From the NCBI RefSeq assembly GCF_009737085.1, contig NZ_WOVL01000012.1:1-64000 (forward strand): 64,000 nt of DNA, written 5' to 3'. The notes beneath the pieces are model-generated. The model saw nothing but the letters and a program-made list of their open reading frames with translations, did not search any database and was not told where the DNA came from. The stretch is from Paenibacillus sp. NEAU-GSW1. Its GTDB lineage: Bacteria > Bacillota > Bacilli > Paenibacillales > Paenibacillaceae. Shown here one piece after another: positions 1 through 8,714 of this stretch; positions within the stretch are counted from its first letter, which is position 1, and each line of letters begins with the position of its first letter. The position numbers and the translations under genes were made by a program.

Positions 1-63
1 CAGTAATTTGGTAACAGTATTTTCAAGTAGATCATTAAATGCATTTTCGGGTATATTAATCAT
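1..63 (-). CDS. 5' end of a gene cut by the left window edge
   Basis: Twenty-one codons are open on the minus strand from an ATG at 63 to the edge, reading MINIPENAFNDLLENTVTKL and onward. A GAGGAG-type ribosome site lies about 9 bases upstream (73-79), which supports a real start. The fragment is too short to identify. The style of this N-terminus and the sequence beyond it would fit an IS256-like transposase, but that is a guess. A plus-strand terminator-like hairpin overlaps its leader. Confidence 0.4.
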   Translation of the reverse strand, partial: MINIPENAFNDLLENTVTKLL

Positions 64-117
64 CGAGTAGGGTCCTCCTCTTGGTGATGTCGCAATCCCG
101 AGGATACCCTACTTTTT
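64..117 (+). terminator. Terminator-like hairpin at the left edge
   Basis: GTAGGGT (about 66-73) can pair with ACCCTAC (about 105-112), with an inner CCTC/GAGG pairing, and a run of seven T follows on the plus strand. It could end a plus-strand transcript coming from outside the window, or shield the minus-strand gene from read-through. Confidence 0.4.
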
Positions 118-201
118 TATGTTCTGGGAAGACTCCAGATCATGGTACACAGACTATTTTACGTCACCGTAAATCGGAGTCTAACTGCCTATTCTGGAAG
201 A

Positions 202-277
202 AATAACGCTGCATGACAGTGCTATATCTTCAAAGTCGCTCCTGTGTGATCGAATAACGCTGTGCGGCAGCGTTATT
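202..277. repeat. Pair of AATAACGCTG hairpins
   Basis: Two short palindromes stand 51 bases apart. The second (253-277) is AATAACGCTG-TGCGG-CAGCGTTATT with perfect 10-bp arms; the first (202-226) is a degenerate copy. The same family occurs again as a cluster at 27875-28013. No gene is visible in 120-318 apart from these hairpins. Confidence 0.6.
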
Positions 278-318
278 ATTCGTAACTCGATGTCCAACTG
301 TCTATTTCGTTGACTTCC

Positions 319-1584
319 TTAAGCCGCAGCGTTAACCGGTTGTTGTTTTCGCAAGGTTGAAGTGTAAAGAGCGATATAACCAAGTCCCGCGAGCAATGCT
401 ACGGCAATGTCTGCGGCAATCAGCGTTTGATAGTCGCCGAAATAGTCGAAGGCCAGGCCGCCCAGCAGGGCGCCAAGTATGCCTCCTCCTTGATGGAAGA
501 GCAGCAGGAACCCGGCTTGCTTGCCCCTTCCCTTGCTGTATTCGTTTATGACGAGCAGCCCGCCCGGAATGGCGCTCAAATAGGTGATGCCGAAGGCAGC
601 GGCAAATATGACTGGCGACCACTCGGTATGCATAAAGAGCAGACTGAAGCCAATGACGCGGATGCCATAGAGAAGCGACATGATGACGAGCTTATTGGCG
701 CGGTCTAAGAAATAGCCGAATAAGAGCGAACCTACAATTTCCAACGTGCCTAATACACCCATTGACAGACCGATCATGGCAGGCGTCACGCTGGCGAGCT
801 GGTGGATGGCCACCAAATTCATTTCCACCGTGCCCATATTGAAGCCGCAGGTGAACAAGGCGAAGGCGACGGCAATAAACAGCGGCAGATGGACGCCAAT
901 GCCTTTGGATAGGGCGGGACGATTTTCCGCAACAGGCTGCGGTTCAGCTTGGTGCTCGTCGAGATCATCCTTGGCGGTTTCGGCTTTCTGGGCTGCTGAC
1001 GTTTGGATACCGAACCAAATGGCAGGCAAAGCGACAAGTATGCTTAACACAAACGAAGCGATGAAAGCATCCTTCCAGGTCAGCCAGCTGTTGGAGACGA
1101 AGATTGGCGTGCTGACCGCGAGTCCGACAGATGAAGCGCTCGCTACCAGCGCAGTCGCTTTGGCCCGGTGATGCTTGAACCAATCGAAGATAAGTATATA
1201 GGTTGTAGTCGTGCCGATGCCGACGAAACCGGATATAATGCCATAGCCGATAAAGAAGACCGTAGACGATTGATGTCCGAATACGACAGATCCAGTGCCG
1301 GCGATGCTAATTACGGAGCTGATCAATATGATTCTTTTCGGCCCGAATCGGTCTACAAGCCATCCGCTGAGAGGCGCGCAGAGCGCCGCAATCAACAGGT
1401 TGGTTGACCAAGCTATAGAGATAAAGCTTCGGCTGATCTCAAGATCAATCGATATTTGTACTTGGAAATAAGACATAATAAATCGCGTCAATGCGCTTAT
1501 AAATCCGATAATCCACAGAGACCCCAGGCCAATCCAGGCCTGCTTGGGCTCATTGAACCAAGTCGAACTTGTGTTTACGCTCAA
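319..1584 (-). CDS. MFS transporter, TetR-controlled efflux type
   Basis: A 421-residue major facilitator protein with about 12 hydrophobic segments. The loop DRFGPKR after the second segment is the classic MFS motif A. It is therefore a proton-driven inner-membrane transporter; the substrate cannot be read. I place the start at the TTG at 1584 because a GGGGGAG ribosome site lies just upstream; the ATG at 1602 has no comparable site. The gene is divergent from the TetR regulator at 1850, and a 22-bp palindrome sits directly after its promoter, so repression by that TetR and release by a pumped compound is the simple reading. Confidence 0.85.
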   Translation of the reverse strand: MSVNTSSTWFNEPKQAWIGLGSLWIIGFISALTRFIMSYFQVQISIDLEISRSFISIAWSTNLLIAALCAPLSGWLVDRFGPKRIILISSVISIAGTGSVVFGHQSSTVFFIGYGIISGFVGIGTTTTYILIFDWFKHHRAKATALVASASSVGLAVSTPIFVSNSWLTWKDAFIASFVLSILVALPAIWFGIQTSAAQKAETAKDDLDEHQAEPQPVAENRPALSKGIGVHLPLFIAVAFALFTCGFNMGTVEMNLVAIHQLASVTPAMIGLSMGVLGTLEIVGSLLFGYFLDRANKLVIMSLLYGIRVIGFSLLFMHTEWSPVIFAAAFGITYLSAIPGGLLVINEYSKGRGKQAGFLLLFHQGGGILGALLGGLAFDYFGDYQTLIAADIAVALLAGLGYIALYTSTLRKQQPVNAAA

Positions 1585-1619
1585 AGTAGCTCCCCCTTTC
1601 ATTCCATCACATTAATAAA

Positions 1620-1641
1620 AAAGATACCGACCGGTATCTTT
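1620..1641. promoter_or_regulatory. TetR-type operator with flanking promoter
   Basis: AAAGATACC-GACC-GGTATCTTT is an inverted repeat with perfect 9-bp arms. On the minus strand TTGAAA (1664-1669) and TATAGT (1642-1647), 16 bases apart, form a promoter for the MFS gene, and the operator covers its start site. On the plus strand TTTCAA (1664-1669) and TATAAT (1688-1693), 18 bases apart, may drive tetR. Confidence 0.7.
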
Positions 1642-1723
1642 ACTATAGCATAGGAGGAAATCTTTTCAATAGCTCTATTCCATTTGTTATAATTAATTTA
1701 ATTACATGTGAGCTTAGGGAAAT

Positions 1724-1842
1724 GGGTGACTTCGAGTGTGCAGAGTGACTTTAAGTGTGCTGAGTGACTTTAAGTGTGCTGAGTGACTTTAAGCTCCGCT
1801 TAAAGATCCTGATGTGATGCTTAAAGATCCTGATGTAAGGAG
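1724..1842. repeat. 19-bp and 21-bp tandem repeats in the tetR leader
   Basis: Four copies of a GAGTGACTTTAAG-containing unit start at 1724, 1743, 1762 and 1781, with a 19-base period; the first is degenerate. The last runs into the hairpin CTTTAAG-CTCCG-CTTAAAG (1787-1805). CTTAAAGATCCTGATGT then occurs twice (1799-1815 and 1820-1836). The second copy flows into the tetR ribosome site AAGGAG. The 31-bp core 1785-1815 recurs inverted at 49364-49394. Confidence 0.75.
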
Positions 1843-1849
1843 AATGGTC

Positions 1850-2449
1850 ATGCAAAAAGGCGAAAAAACCCGCAGGCAGATCATTGCCAAATCGGCGGAA
1901 CTGTTTAATCAGAAAGGCTATTCGGCTGCGTCGTTGTCCGATATTACGGAGTTGACCGGCATTAAGAAGGGCGGCATCTACCGCCATTTCGCCAACAAAG
2001 ATGAAATCGCCGTTGAAGCGTTCAGTTACGCAGGGAGTAAAGTAGGCGAGATCATCAAATCAGCGCAAGAGGAGCAGGAAACAGCTTATGGCAAGCTGAT
2101 CGCTTATTTGCGCGTCTATGAGAATGTAGTCGAGGCACCGCCTTTTATCGGGGGCTGTCCGCTTCTGAATCTCGCGACGGAGTCCGATGACAGCAATCCG
2201 CTGCTGCGCGGAAGGGCGATGCAAGGGATGGCTTCGACGTTGGCGAACATGAAAGCGATTATTGCCGAGGGTATCCGAAGCGGTGAATTTAAGCCGGATC
2301 TCGATGCCGACGCTTTGGCGACCTTTACGCTGTCCGTTATGGAAGGCGGCATCATGATGAGCAAGCTTGAAGGCGACAACCGCTATGTGCGGATGAATAT
2401 CGAAAGCCTTTCCCTCTATTTGAAGGAGCTGTGCATTCGAAAAGATTGA
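1850..2449 (+). CDS. TetR family transcriptional regulator
   Basis: A 199-residue repressor. The N-terminal helix-turn-helix is clear at residues 28-47 (SLSDITELTGIKKGGIYRHF), followed by the typical ligand-binding helical domain. The ATG at 1850 is chosen because AAGGAG at 1837-1842 is 7 bases upstream; longer starts would read into the repeat leader. It is divergent from the MFS gene with a palindromic operator between them. The ribosome site belongs to a repeat shared with the gene at 49.3 kb. Ligand unknown. Confidence 0.88.
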   Translation: MQKGEKTRRQIIAKSAELFNQKGYSAASLSDITELTGIKKGGIYRHFANKDEIAVEAFSYAGSKVGEIIKSAQEEQETAYGKLIAYLRVYENVVEAPPFIGGCPLLNLATESDDSNPLLRGRAMQGMASTLANMKAIIAEGIRSGEFKPDLDADALATFTLSVMEGGIMMSKLEGDNRYVRMNIESLSLYLKELCIRKD

Positions 2450-2469
2450 TGGAGGGGAGAATACTGCTT

Positions 2470-3486
2470 ATGCAGCGGAATTTGAACATTCACCAGCATG
2501 CCTTCGCAGAATTGAATCAGTATGTTTCCGATACGTGTAAGGGAGTCGGCGCATCTGCTTCCTCCGTGCTCGTGATCCATAATGGCACGATCGTAAACGA
2601 GTGGTATTCCGGATTCCATGAACACGGAAAGGACAGCCGTAAAGTCGACGCCGAGTCGCAGTTTAATGTGGCCTCCGTCCGTAAAACGTATTTGGCCCTA
2701 GCAATCAGTCTAGCCTTGTGCGAGAAACGAATCAGCAGCATCGACGACCTCGCCGTCCGCTATTTAAATAATGCTGACATAGATGAGCGCTCTGCTGGCT
2801 CGACGACGATACGCCATCTGCTGACGCATACGCATGGCTTGAATAGCGCAGGGGAGACGATATTTGCGGCAGGAACGGACTGGGAATACAACAACGCAGG
2901 CGTAAATTTGCTTTTGCGAATCGTCCGCAACGTATTCCATAAGCCGCTAGCTCGAGTCGTGGAGGAGAGGCTGCTGGTCCCTTATGGTTTGGATAGGACC
3001 GGTTGGAGGAAAGAAAAATCTCCAGAGCTTGTATGGCCTGGCGAAAGCTACGGCGGCGATACAGGGGAAGAGGCAAACCTATTTGTCAGCACGCGGGAGC
3101 TGGCCTATTGGGGATACATAAACTTGATGCAGGGCAGCGTGGATGGCTGTCAGCTGCTGCCGAAAGCTGTTTTTGAACAGGCAACGGCGATTGCTACACC
3201 TTCTATGCTAGACGAAAGCCTCCCCCGCAACGGCTTTTTCTGGTGGGTGCAGGATCGTCCGCGGCCGGACTCCGAAATTGGCGAGCAGCTTCCGCTCGGT
3301 TCCTATCAGGCGCTTGGCTTGTACGGCAATGCGGTATTAATCATTCCGGAGCATCAAGTTGTTGCTGTTAGAATGCTGAATCAGACCGGGGGAAATCCGC
3401 CAGGCTATAATTATATAAAGGACATTCAGCGGTTCGGCAACCTGGTGCTGGAGTGTGTGCTGGACATGAACAGGCAGATGCTGTAG
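2470..3486 (+). CDS. Serine hydrolase, beta-lactamase/DD-peptidase fold
   Basis: A 338-residue protein of the class C beta-lactamase/penicillin-binding-like family. The nucleophile motif SxxK is Ser69-Val-Arg-Lys72 and the YxN motif is Tyr140-Asn-Asn142. No signal peptide is visible, so a cytoplasmic esterase or amidase is more likely than a wall enzyme or true beta-lactamase. A GGAGGGGAG ribosome site precedes the ATG at 2470. It follows tetR by about 20 bases and may be co-transcribed with it. The substrate cannot be inferred. Confidence 0.8.
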   Translation: MQRNLNIHQHAFAELNQYVSDTCKGVGASASSVLVIHNGTIVNEWYSGFHEHGKDSRKVDAESQFNVASVRKTYLALAISLALCEKRISSIDDLAVRYLNNADIDERSAGSTTIRHLLTHTHGLNSAGETIFAAGTDWEYNNAGVNLLLRIVRNVFHKPLARVVEERLLVPYGLDRTGWRKEKSPELVWPGESYGGDTGEEANLFVSTRELAYWGYINLMQGSVDGCQLLPKAVFEQATAIATPSMLDESLPRNGFFWWVQDRPRPDSEIGEQLPLGSYQALGLYGNAVLIIPEHQVVAVRMLNQTGGNPPGYNYIKDIQRFGNLVLECVLDMNRQML

Positions 3487-3569
3487 ACCACGGATATTCT
3501 TCGCGATGCATGACTGCAGCGGCAATGGGGAAAATAGTGCAGGATTACATTCGAAGGGAGTCCTGCAGC

Positions 3570-4325
3570 TTGTCTGAACTGAACGGAAAAGTAATCATCG
3601 TGACAGGAGGCGCTAGCGGCATCGGCAAAGAAACGGTGCTGCAGCTGGCCGCCAAAGGGGCTTCGGTCGTCGTTGCCGATTATAATGAGGAAGCGGCGAA
3701 CAAAGTCGCGGCCGATGTCGAAGCATCGAACGGCAAAGCGGCGGCTTATAAAGTAGACGTCTCCAAGGGCGACGAAATAAAAGCGCTTATTGATTGGACA
3801 GTCGAAAAGTTTGGCACGCTGAACGGCATTTTTAACAATGCGGGGATCGGCTTGGTGAAGCCCTTTCTGGAGATGGACCCAGCGTCCTACCATCGGGTTA
3901 TTGATGTCGATCAGCATAGTGTTTATTACGGTATGTACTACGCAGCGAGGAAGATGGTAGAACTAAAAGCGCAAGGAACGATCGTGAATACGGCGTCCAT
4001 CTATGGAACGGCAGCGGCGATCGGCAGCTTTAACTACAATGCGGCAAAAGCGGCCGTGGTGATGATGTCGAAGTCTGGCGCGCTGGAACTTGCCGATTAT
4101 GGCATTCGGGTCGTTGGCGTTGCGCCGGGCTTCATCGATACGCCGATTCTCGGCAATGACGAAGAGATGAAGAAAGCGCTCGGCGCGCAGCACATGCGCG
4201 GGAAGCTGATTCAGCCGGAGAAAGTCGCAAGCGTCGTCGTTTTTCTGTTCAGCGACGGCGCGAGCGCAATCAACGGCCAGACGATTCCGGTCGACGACGG
4301 CTTCCTCAGCTTCAAAACGAAATAA
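3570..4325 (+). CDS. Short-chain dehydrogenase/reductase (SDR)
   Basis: A 251-residue classical SDR: TGGASGIG at 12-19 for nucleotide binding, NNAG at 89-92, and the catalytic Ser143, Tyr156, Lys160. It should carry out NAD(P)-dependent alcohol/ketone conversion in the cytoplasm. TTG at 3570 is taken as start because GAAGGGAG lies 9 bases upstream and the protein then begins at the normal family position. It follows the serine hydrolase in the same direction and ends at a clear terminator. Confidence 0.85.
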   Translation: MSELNGKVIIVTGGASGIGKETVLQLAAKGASVVVADYNEEAANKVAADVEASNGKAAAYKVDVSKGDEIKALIDWTVEKFGTLNGIFNNAGIGLVKPFLEMDPASYHRVIDVDQHSVYYGMYYAARKMVELKAQGTIVNTASIYGTAAAIGSFNYNAAKAAVVMMSKSGALELADYGIRVVGVAPGFIDTPILGNDEEMKKALGAQHMRGKLIQPEKVASVVVFLFSDGASAINGQTIPVDDGFLSFKTK

Positions 4326-4344
4326 TGAACTGTAAATAGGCAGG

Positions 4345-4381
4345 AAAGGACCCGAGCGCTGCGGCGTTAGCGGTCCTTTTT
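4345..4381 (+). terminator. Intrinsic terminator after the SDR gene
   Basis: AAAGGACC (from 4345) pairs with GGTCCTTT (ending near 4379) and a short T run follows. It closes the tetR-hydrolase-SDR direction. Confidence 0.7.
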
Positions 4382-4383
4382 CA

Positions 4384-4431
4384 AATGCTAAGCCCATTAT
4401 AAGTTTGACACCTTATAATAGGCTTAGCATT
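4384..4431. repeat. Long near-perfect hairpin
   Basis: AATGCTAAGCC at 4384-4394 pairs with GGCTTAGCATT at 4421-4431. After one mismatch, ATTATAAG at 4396-4403 pairs with CTTATAAT at 4412-4419, leaving an 8-base loop. That is 19 paired positions with one interruption and no T run, so it is not a standard terminator. It may be a small palindromic element or an RNA processing site ahead of the aldolase gene. Confidence 0.6.
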
Positions 4432-4533
4432 CTCGGAATAAAACGCACCGCGCCGCCAATGGACGGCGGCAGCCGTTCAGGTAAACGGTTTCATTTATTT
4501 TGTTTCCGCGCAATTGCTAGAAGGAGTGGAATC

Positions 4534-4608
4534 GTGACGGAATATACACTATACTTATTAGAAGGACAAGTCACTACACTGTCAGTTATTTTGAGGGAGG
4601 ATTATTAG
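4534..4608 (+). CDS. Possible 24-residue leader peptide before the aldolase gene
   Basis: A GTG at 4534 has AAGGAG 7 bases upstream (4521-4526) and opens a 24-codon frame that stops two bases before the aldolase ATG. The aldolase ribosome site lies inside it, so translational coupling is possible. The frame is short and has no recognisable family, so chance is a serious alternative. Confidence 0.25.
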   Translation: MTEYTLYLLEGQVTTLSVILREDY

Positions 4609-4610
4609 AA

Positions 4611-5468
4611 ATGGCATTGGTTTCGATGAAAGAAATGTTGAACAAAGGTTTGGCGGAAGGTTATGCTGTTGGTCAATTCAACATCAACAACCTCGAATGG
4701 ACGCAAGCGATTCTGGCTGCTGCACAAGAAGAGCAATCCCCAGTTATCCTTGGCGTATCTGAAGGCGCAGCTCGTTATATGGGCGGCTTTACAGTTGTAA
4801 CGGCAATCGTGAAATCGCTGATCGAAGAAATGAAAATCACGGTTCCAGTTGCGATTCACCTTGACCATGGTTCCAGCTTTGAAAAATGTAAAGCGGCTAT
4901 CGACGCAGGCTTTACTTCCGTTATGATAGATGCTTCCCACTCGCCGTTCGAAGAGAACGTTAGAATTACGAAAGAAGTTGTTGCTTACGCGCATGAGCGC
5001 GGCGTTTCCGTTGAAGCTGAGCTTGGCACAGTTGGCGGCCAAGAAGATGACGTAGTTGCAGAAGGCGTTATCTACGCTGATCCGCAAGAGTGCTTCAAGC
5101 TGGTAGAACAAACGGGCATCGACTGTCTGGCTCCTGCTCTTGGTTCCGTTCACGGCCCTTACAAAGGCGAGCCGAAACTGGGCTTCAAAGAAATGGAAGA
5201 GATTTGCCAAACAATCAAGCTTCCGCTTGTATTGCATGGCGGCACAGGCATCCCGACTGAGCACATCAAGAAATCGATCTCGCTCGGTACTGCAAAAATC
5301 AACGTAAACACAGAGAACCAAATCGCGTTTACGAAAGTGGCTCGTCAAATCCTGACTACAGACTTGGAAGTTTACGATCCGCGTAAATTCCTGACGCCAG
5401 GCCGCGATGCAATCAAAGAAACTGTTAAAGGTAAAATTCGCGAGTTCGGTTCTTCGAACAAAGCGTAA
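4611..5468 (+). CDS. fbaA: Class II fructose-1,6-bisphosphate aldolase
   Basis: A 285-residue cytoplasmic zinc-dependent aldolase that splits fructose-1,6-bisphosphate to glyceraldehyde-3-phosphate and dihydroxyacetone phosphate in glycolysis. The opening [20 protein letters not shown], the catalytic/metal region [17 protein letters not shown] and LHGGTGIP are those of the Bacillus-type enzyme, and the length matches. Codon use is more biased than in neighbouring genes, as expected for high expression. An AGGGAGG ribosome site precedes the ATG. A terminator follows, so it is probably its own transcription unit. Confidence 0.95.
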   Translation: MALVSMKEMLNKGLAEGYAVGQFNINNLEWTQAILAAAQEEQSPVILGVSEGAARYMGGFTVVTAIVKSLIEEMKITVPVAIHLDHGSSFEKCKAAIDAGFTSVMIDASHSPFEENVRITKEVVAYAHERGVSVEAELGTVGGQEDDVVAEGVIYADPQECFKLVEQTGIDCLAPALGSVHGPYKGEPKLGFKEMEEICQTIKLPLVLHGGTGIPTEHIKKSISLGTAKINVNTENQIAFTKVARQILTTDLEVYDPRKFLTPGRDAIKETVKGKIREFGSSNKA

Positions 5469-5481
5469 TCCATATCCTAGC

Positions 5482-5528
5482 AAAGGACCGGATCGATATG
5501 CTTTTTGCATGCGATTCGGTTCTTTTTT
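5482..5528 (+). terminator. Intrinsic terminator after fbaA
   Basis: A long stem starts with AAAGGACCGGATCGATATGC and pairs through GCATGCGATTCGGTTCTTT with a few mismatches. A run of T follows. Confidence 0.75.
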
Positions 5529-5552
5529 TATGGCGAAAACCTCTGTAAAATA

Positions 5553-5753
5553 ATGGTTAAATTAAAGGAAGTTGATTATGATGAAGCTTTCCCGAATGGC
5601 CTTGATGATCGCTGCCGCAGCTTGTATGAACGGATTCGCGAGTTGAACGTCGACGCAGAGTGGTCCGAGAGCCCCGGCGGGCATGATATCGGTTATTGGC
5701 GCGGACATCTTGAGTCCTATTTGATCTTCTACGGAGGCAAGGCATTGCCTTAG
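5553..5753 (+). pseudogene. C-terminal remnant of an esterase-family protein
   Basis: About 66 codons read as a coherent C-terminus containing SPGGHDIGYWRGHLESYL. This resembles the catalytic-histidine tail of PF00756 (esterase D/tributyrin esterase-like) enzymes, where PGGHDWxYW is typical. The nucleophile and the rest of the fold are missing and the region upstream is the fbaA terminator. No ribosome site is visible. I read it as a truncated relic; a small functional protein is less likely. Confidence 0.5.
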
Positions 5754-5912
5754 ATGACTCAATATACCTCGATATGTTAGTTTTTAGTTAGAAATCAAAA
5801 AAATGCTGTTGAAATCTGTATAAAATTGATAATATTTAAATAGTGTCGGCAGCTTTTCTGACATGGGCGAAGCTGCGGAGAAAGCATGTGAATGAGAATG
5901 GAGGGAGCAAAG

Positions 5913-8714
5913 ATGCTAAGGGAGCAAATGCGATATTCCCGCCTGGCTAATATAACCAAGTTAATCAACATGAAGCTGGAGCTGCGCGATGTGCTGGAGC
6001 AAGTAACGACAGCGATTTCTGAGGAGATTGTTCGATGCGATTCCGTCGGAATCTATTTGCCTCAGGAGGACGGAACCTTTCGCGGCTACGTAGGCAAGCC
6101 AGAGGTTATCAATGGCTGGACGCTGGATATGCATGTGATTGACACGGATGTGGATTTGTTGGCTAAGGAAGTTATCGAAACGAGAAGAACGATCTATATT
6201 GCGGACACGTCAGCAGACAATCGGCCGGATCCTCGTGCGGTCAAAGGGTTTCAAATCAAATCGCTGCTCGCGCTCCCGATTTCATTCGAGCAAGAGTTGT
6301 TCGGACTCGTCTTTTTATTCGATTACGGCATTCCGATGAATTTGACGGAATCGGAGATTCAGACGGTAGAGGCTTATGTGAATATGGCGGCCGTAGCAAT
6401 ACAGAATGCCAAAAACTTAACCTATAAAGAAAATCTGCTTGCCGAGAAGCAGCTGCTGCTGGATATCACGCGCGATTTGGCGATGTGCTCCACGATGCAA
6501 GAAAGCTTGGAAAGCTGCTTTTGCTATGTCGGCAAGGTACTTGGAAACACAAATATTGGCGTTCATTTGCTTGACCCGATTACGGAAAGCCGGATTCGGC
6601 CGGTCAAGCTAAGCAAGGACAGCGATTGGACCGAAGAGGCTTGGATGGACACGCATCGGAAAATAGCGGTCGACGAACGCAACGATGCGGTATTCCAAGA
6701 AGTGATCCGCACGAAAAAAACGGTGTTCATCCCCGATGTCTACGCCGATGAGAGGCCGAATCACGACCTTTGCCGCCATTTCGGAATGAAAGGGTTGCTG
6801 ATGCTTCCTTTGGTGGCGATGGGCGAGGTGCTTGGCGCAATTGCAGTAGTGGGCCTGGAAGAAAAGCTTGCCTATTCGGAAGCGACCCAGCAATTGGCCC
6901 AGTCGATTGTGGACGCAACCGCAGCGACATTATCCAATTTGCTGTACATGGAGAAGCAAGAAATTATTATTCAGGAGCGGACCTCGGAAATTACAGTGAA
7001 GAACAACGAGCTCGAACGAGTCATTGCCGAGCTTCGTCAGCTTAGCCGGGAGAAGGAGCTGATCCTCAATTCGGCGGGCGAGGGCATTTTCGGTTTGGAT
7101 CTCGACCGGAATATTACGTTCTGCAATCCGGCAGGCGTCGCCATGCTTGGATATGCTTCGAGGCGTGAAATCATCGGCCAGCCGTCGCGCATTATTTTTA
7201 AAGGAAAGAAGACGGAGAACCGGCCGGACGGGCAGCTGGAATCCGAAGGCAATTGGGATCATTATGCCGAGCATGAACAGTTTTATCGCAAGAACGGAAC
7301 TAGCTTCCCAGTTGAATTTGTCATCTCAGCGATCAGAGAGAGGGATGAAATAGTCGGCGAAGTCGTCACTTTTAAAGACATTACGCAAAGAAAACAAATG
7401 GAGGAGGAAATTAAGTACAGAGCTTATTTTGACAGTTTAACGGATTTGCCTAACCGGCTGATGCTCATCGATCGATTGAACCAGGGGCTCACCTACGCGC
7501 AATTGAACGGGCAAAAGCTGGCGGTTCTTTATTTGGATTTGGACCGCTTCAAGTTCATTAACGATTCGCTTGGCCATAGCTACGGCGATATTTTGCTTCG
7601 GGATGTGGCAAAACGGCTTATCCACTGCATTCCGAAAGGCGCGACCGTCTCCCGGCAAGGGGGCGACGAATTTACGATTTTGCTTCCTCATATTAAAGGC
7701 GAGGACGACGTTCTGCAGGTCGTTAATTTAATTGTGGATGCCTTCAAGGAACCGTTCCAGCTTCAAGGCCACGGCATCTACATGAAAGCGAGCATCGGTA
7801 TCAGCTTGTTCCCGGATCACGGAGATACGACTGAAAATTTAATTAAGAACGCCGATTCCGCGATGTACAAATCCAAGGAAATATCGGGCAACAGCTATCA
7901 CTTCTTTAGAGAGAGCATGGATGCAAGAACGTTTGAAAGCATTAAATTGGAAAATGATCTGTATAAATCGCTGGATCAAAACGAGCTAGTCCTCTATTAC
8001 CAGCCGCAAATCAACTACTTGACGAGACAGATCGTCGGCGTTGAAGCGTTGTTGAGGTGGAACCATCCGACCAGAGGCATGATCGCTCCGGATCAATTCA
8101 TTCCGATCGCGGAAGAAACGGCGTTGATCGTACCGATTGGCGAATGGGTGCTTAAGCAGGCGTGCAATCAGCTCAAGGAGTGGCAGCGGCAGGGCTACCC
8201 GATAACGAGTATTTCCGTCAACCTGTCGGCGCGCCAATTCGAGCAGAGCAATCTGTTTACCGTCGTCAACAGCGTGTTGGAGGAGGTCGGTCTCTTGCCT
8301 GAATTTTTGCAGCTGGAGCTTACCGAGAACCTCATTATCAATAACCGGGAGCTTACGCTCAAGACGATGAAGGAGTTAAAGAGTCTCGGCATTAAAATCG
8401 CGATTGACGATTTTGGGACAGGCTATTCTTCATTAGGCTATTTGAAAACATTGCCGATCGATACGTTGAAGATCGACAAGTCCTTTTTGCAAGGCATAAC
8501 AAATGATGATGATAATGCTGCGATTACGAACACGATTATCACACTGGCGCAAAACTTGAATCTAAACGTCATCGCCGAAGGGGTCGAGACGAAGGCTCAT
8601 GTCCAATACTTGACGGGCAGAGACTGCTACTTGATGCAGGGCTATTATTTCAGTCAGCCTATGAGAGCGGATGAAATTATCGAAAATTTTGTGCTGGGAG
8701 GTGTAATTGAATAA
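5913..8714 (+). CDS. GAF-GAF-PAS-GGDEF-EAL cyclic-di-GMP protein
   Basis: A 933-residue cytoplasmic signalling protein without membrane segments. In order: two GAF sensor domains (about 10-165 and 175-340), a coiled coil (about 345-385), a PAS domain (about 370-495), a diguanylate cyclase domain with intact GGDEF, and a phosphodiesterase domain with intact EALLRW and [10 protein letters not shown]. No RxxD inhibitory site is seen before GGDEF. It could both make and degrade c-di-GMP; which dominates cannot be read. The ATG at 5913 has GGAGGG 7 bases upstream; an in-frame ATG at 5892 is the alternative. Its stop overlaps the start of the ThDP enzyme (TAATG). Confidence 0.88.
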   Translation: MLREQMRYSRLANITKLINMKLELRDVLEQVTTAISEEIVRCDSVGIYLPQEDGTFRGYVGKPEVINGWTLDMHVIDTDVDLLAKEVIETRRTIYIADTSADNRPDPRAVKGFQIKSLLALPISFEQELFGLVFLFDYGIPMNLTESEIQTVEAYVNMAAVAIQNAKNLTYKENLLAEKQLLLDITRDLAMCSTMQESLESCFCYVGKVLGNTNIGVHLLDPITESRIRPVKLSKDSDWTEEAWMDTHRKIAVDERNDAVFQEVIRTKKTVFIPDVYADERPNHDLCRHFGMKGLLMLPLVAMGEVLGAIAVVGLEEKLAYSEATQQLAQSIVDATAATLSNLLYMEKQEIIIQERTSEITVKNNELERVIAELRQLSREKELILNSAGEGIFGLDLDRNITFCNPAGVAMLGYASRREIIGQPSRIIFKGKKTENRPDGQLESEGNWDHYAEHEQFYRKNGTSFPVEFVISAIRERDEIVGEVVTFKDITQRKQMEEEIKYRAYFDSLTDLPNRLMLIDRLNQGLTYAQLNGQKLAVLYLDLDRFKFINDSLGHSYGDILLRDVAKRLIHCIPKGATVSRQGGDEFTILLPHIKGEDDVLQVVNLIVDAFKEPFQLQGHGIYMKASIGISLFPDHGDTTENLIKNADSAMYKSKEISGNSYHFFRESMDARTFESIKLENDLYKSLDQNELVLYYQPQINYLTRQIVGVEALLRWNHPTRGMIAPDQFIPIAEETALIVPIGEWVLKQACNQLKEWQRQGYPITSISVNLSARQFEQSNLFTVVNSVLEEVGLLPEFLQLELTENLIINNRELTLKTMKELKSLGIKIAIDDFGTGYSSLGYLKTLPIDTLKIDKSFLQGITNDDDNAAITNTIITLAQNLNLNVIAEGVETKAHVQYLTGRDCYLMQGYYFSQPMRADEIIENFVLGGVIE

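Noticed and set aside
4605..5510. 301-codon minus-strand frame under fbaA
   Set aside because: Antisense shadow of a highly codon-biased gene.
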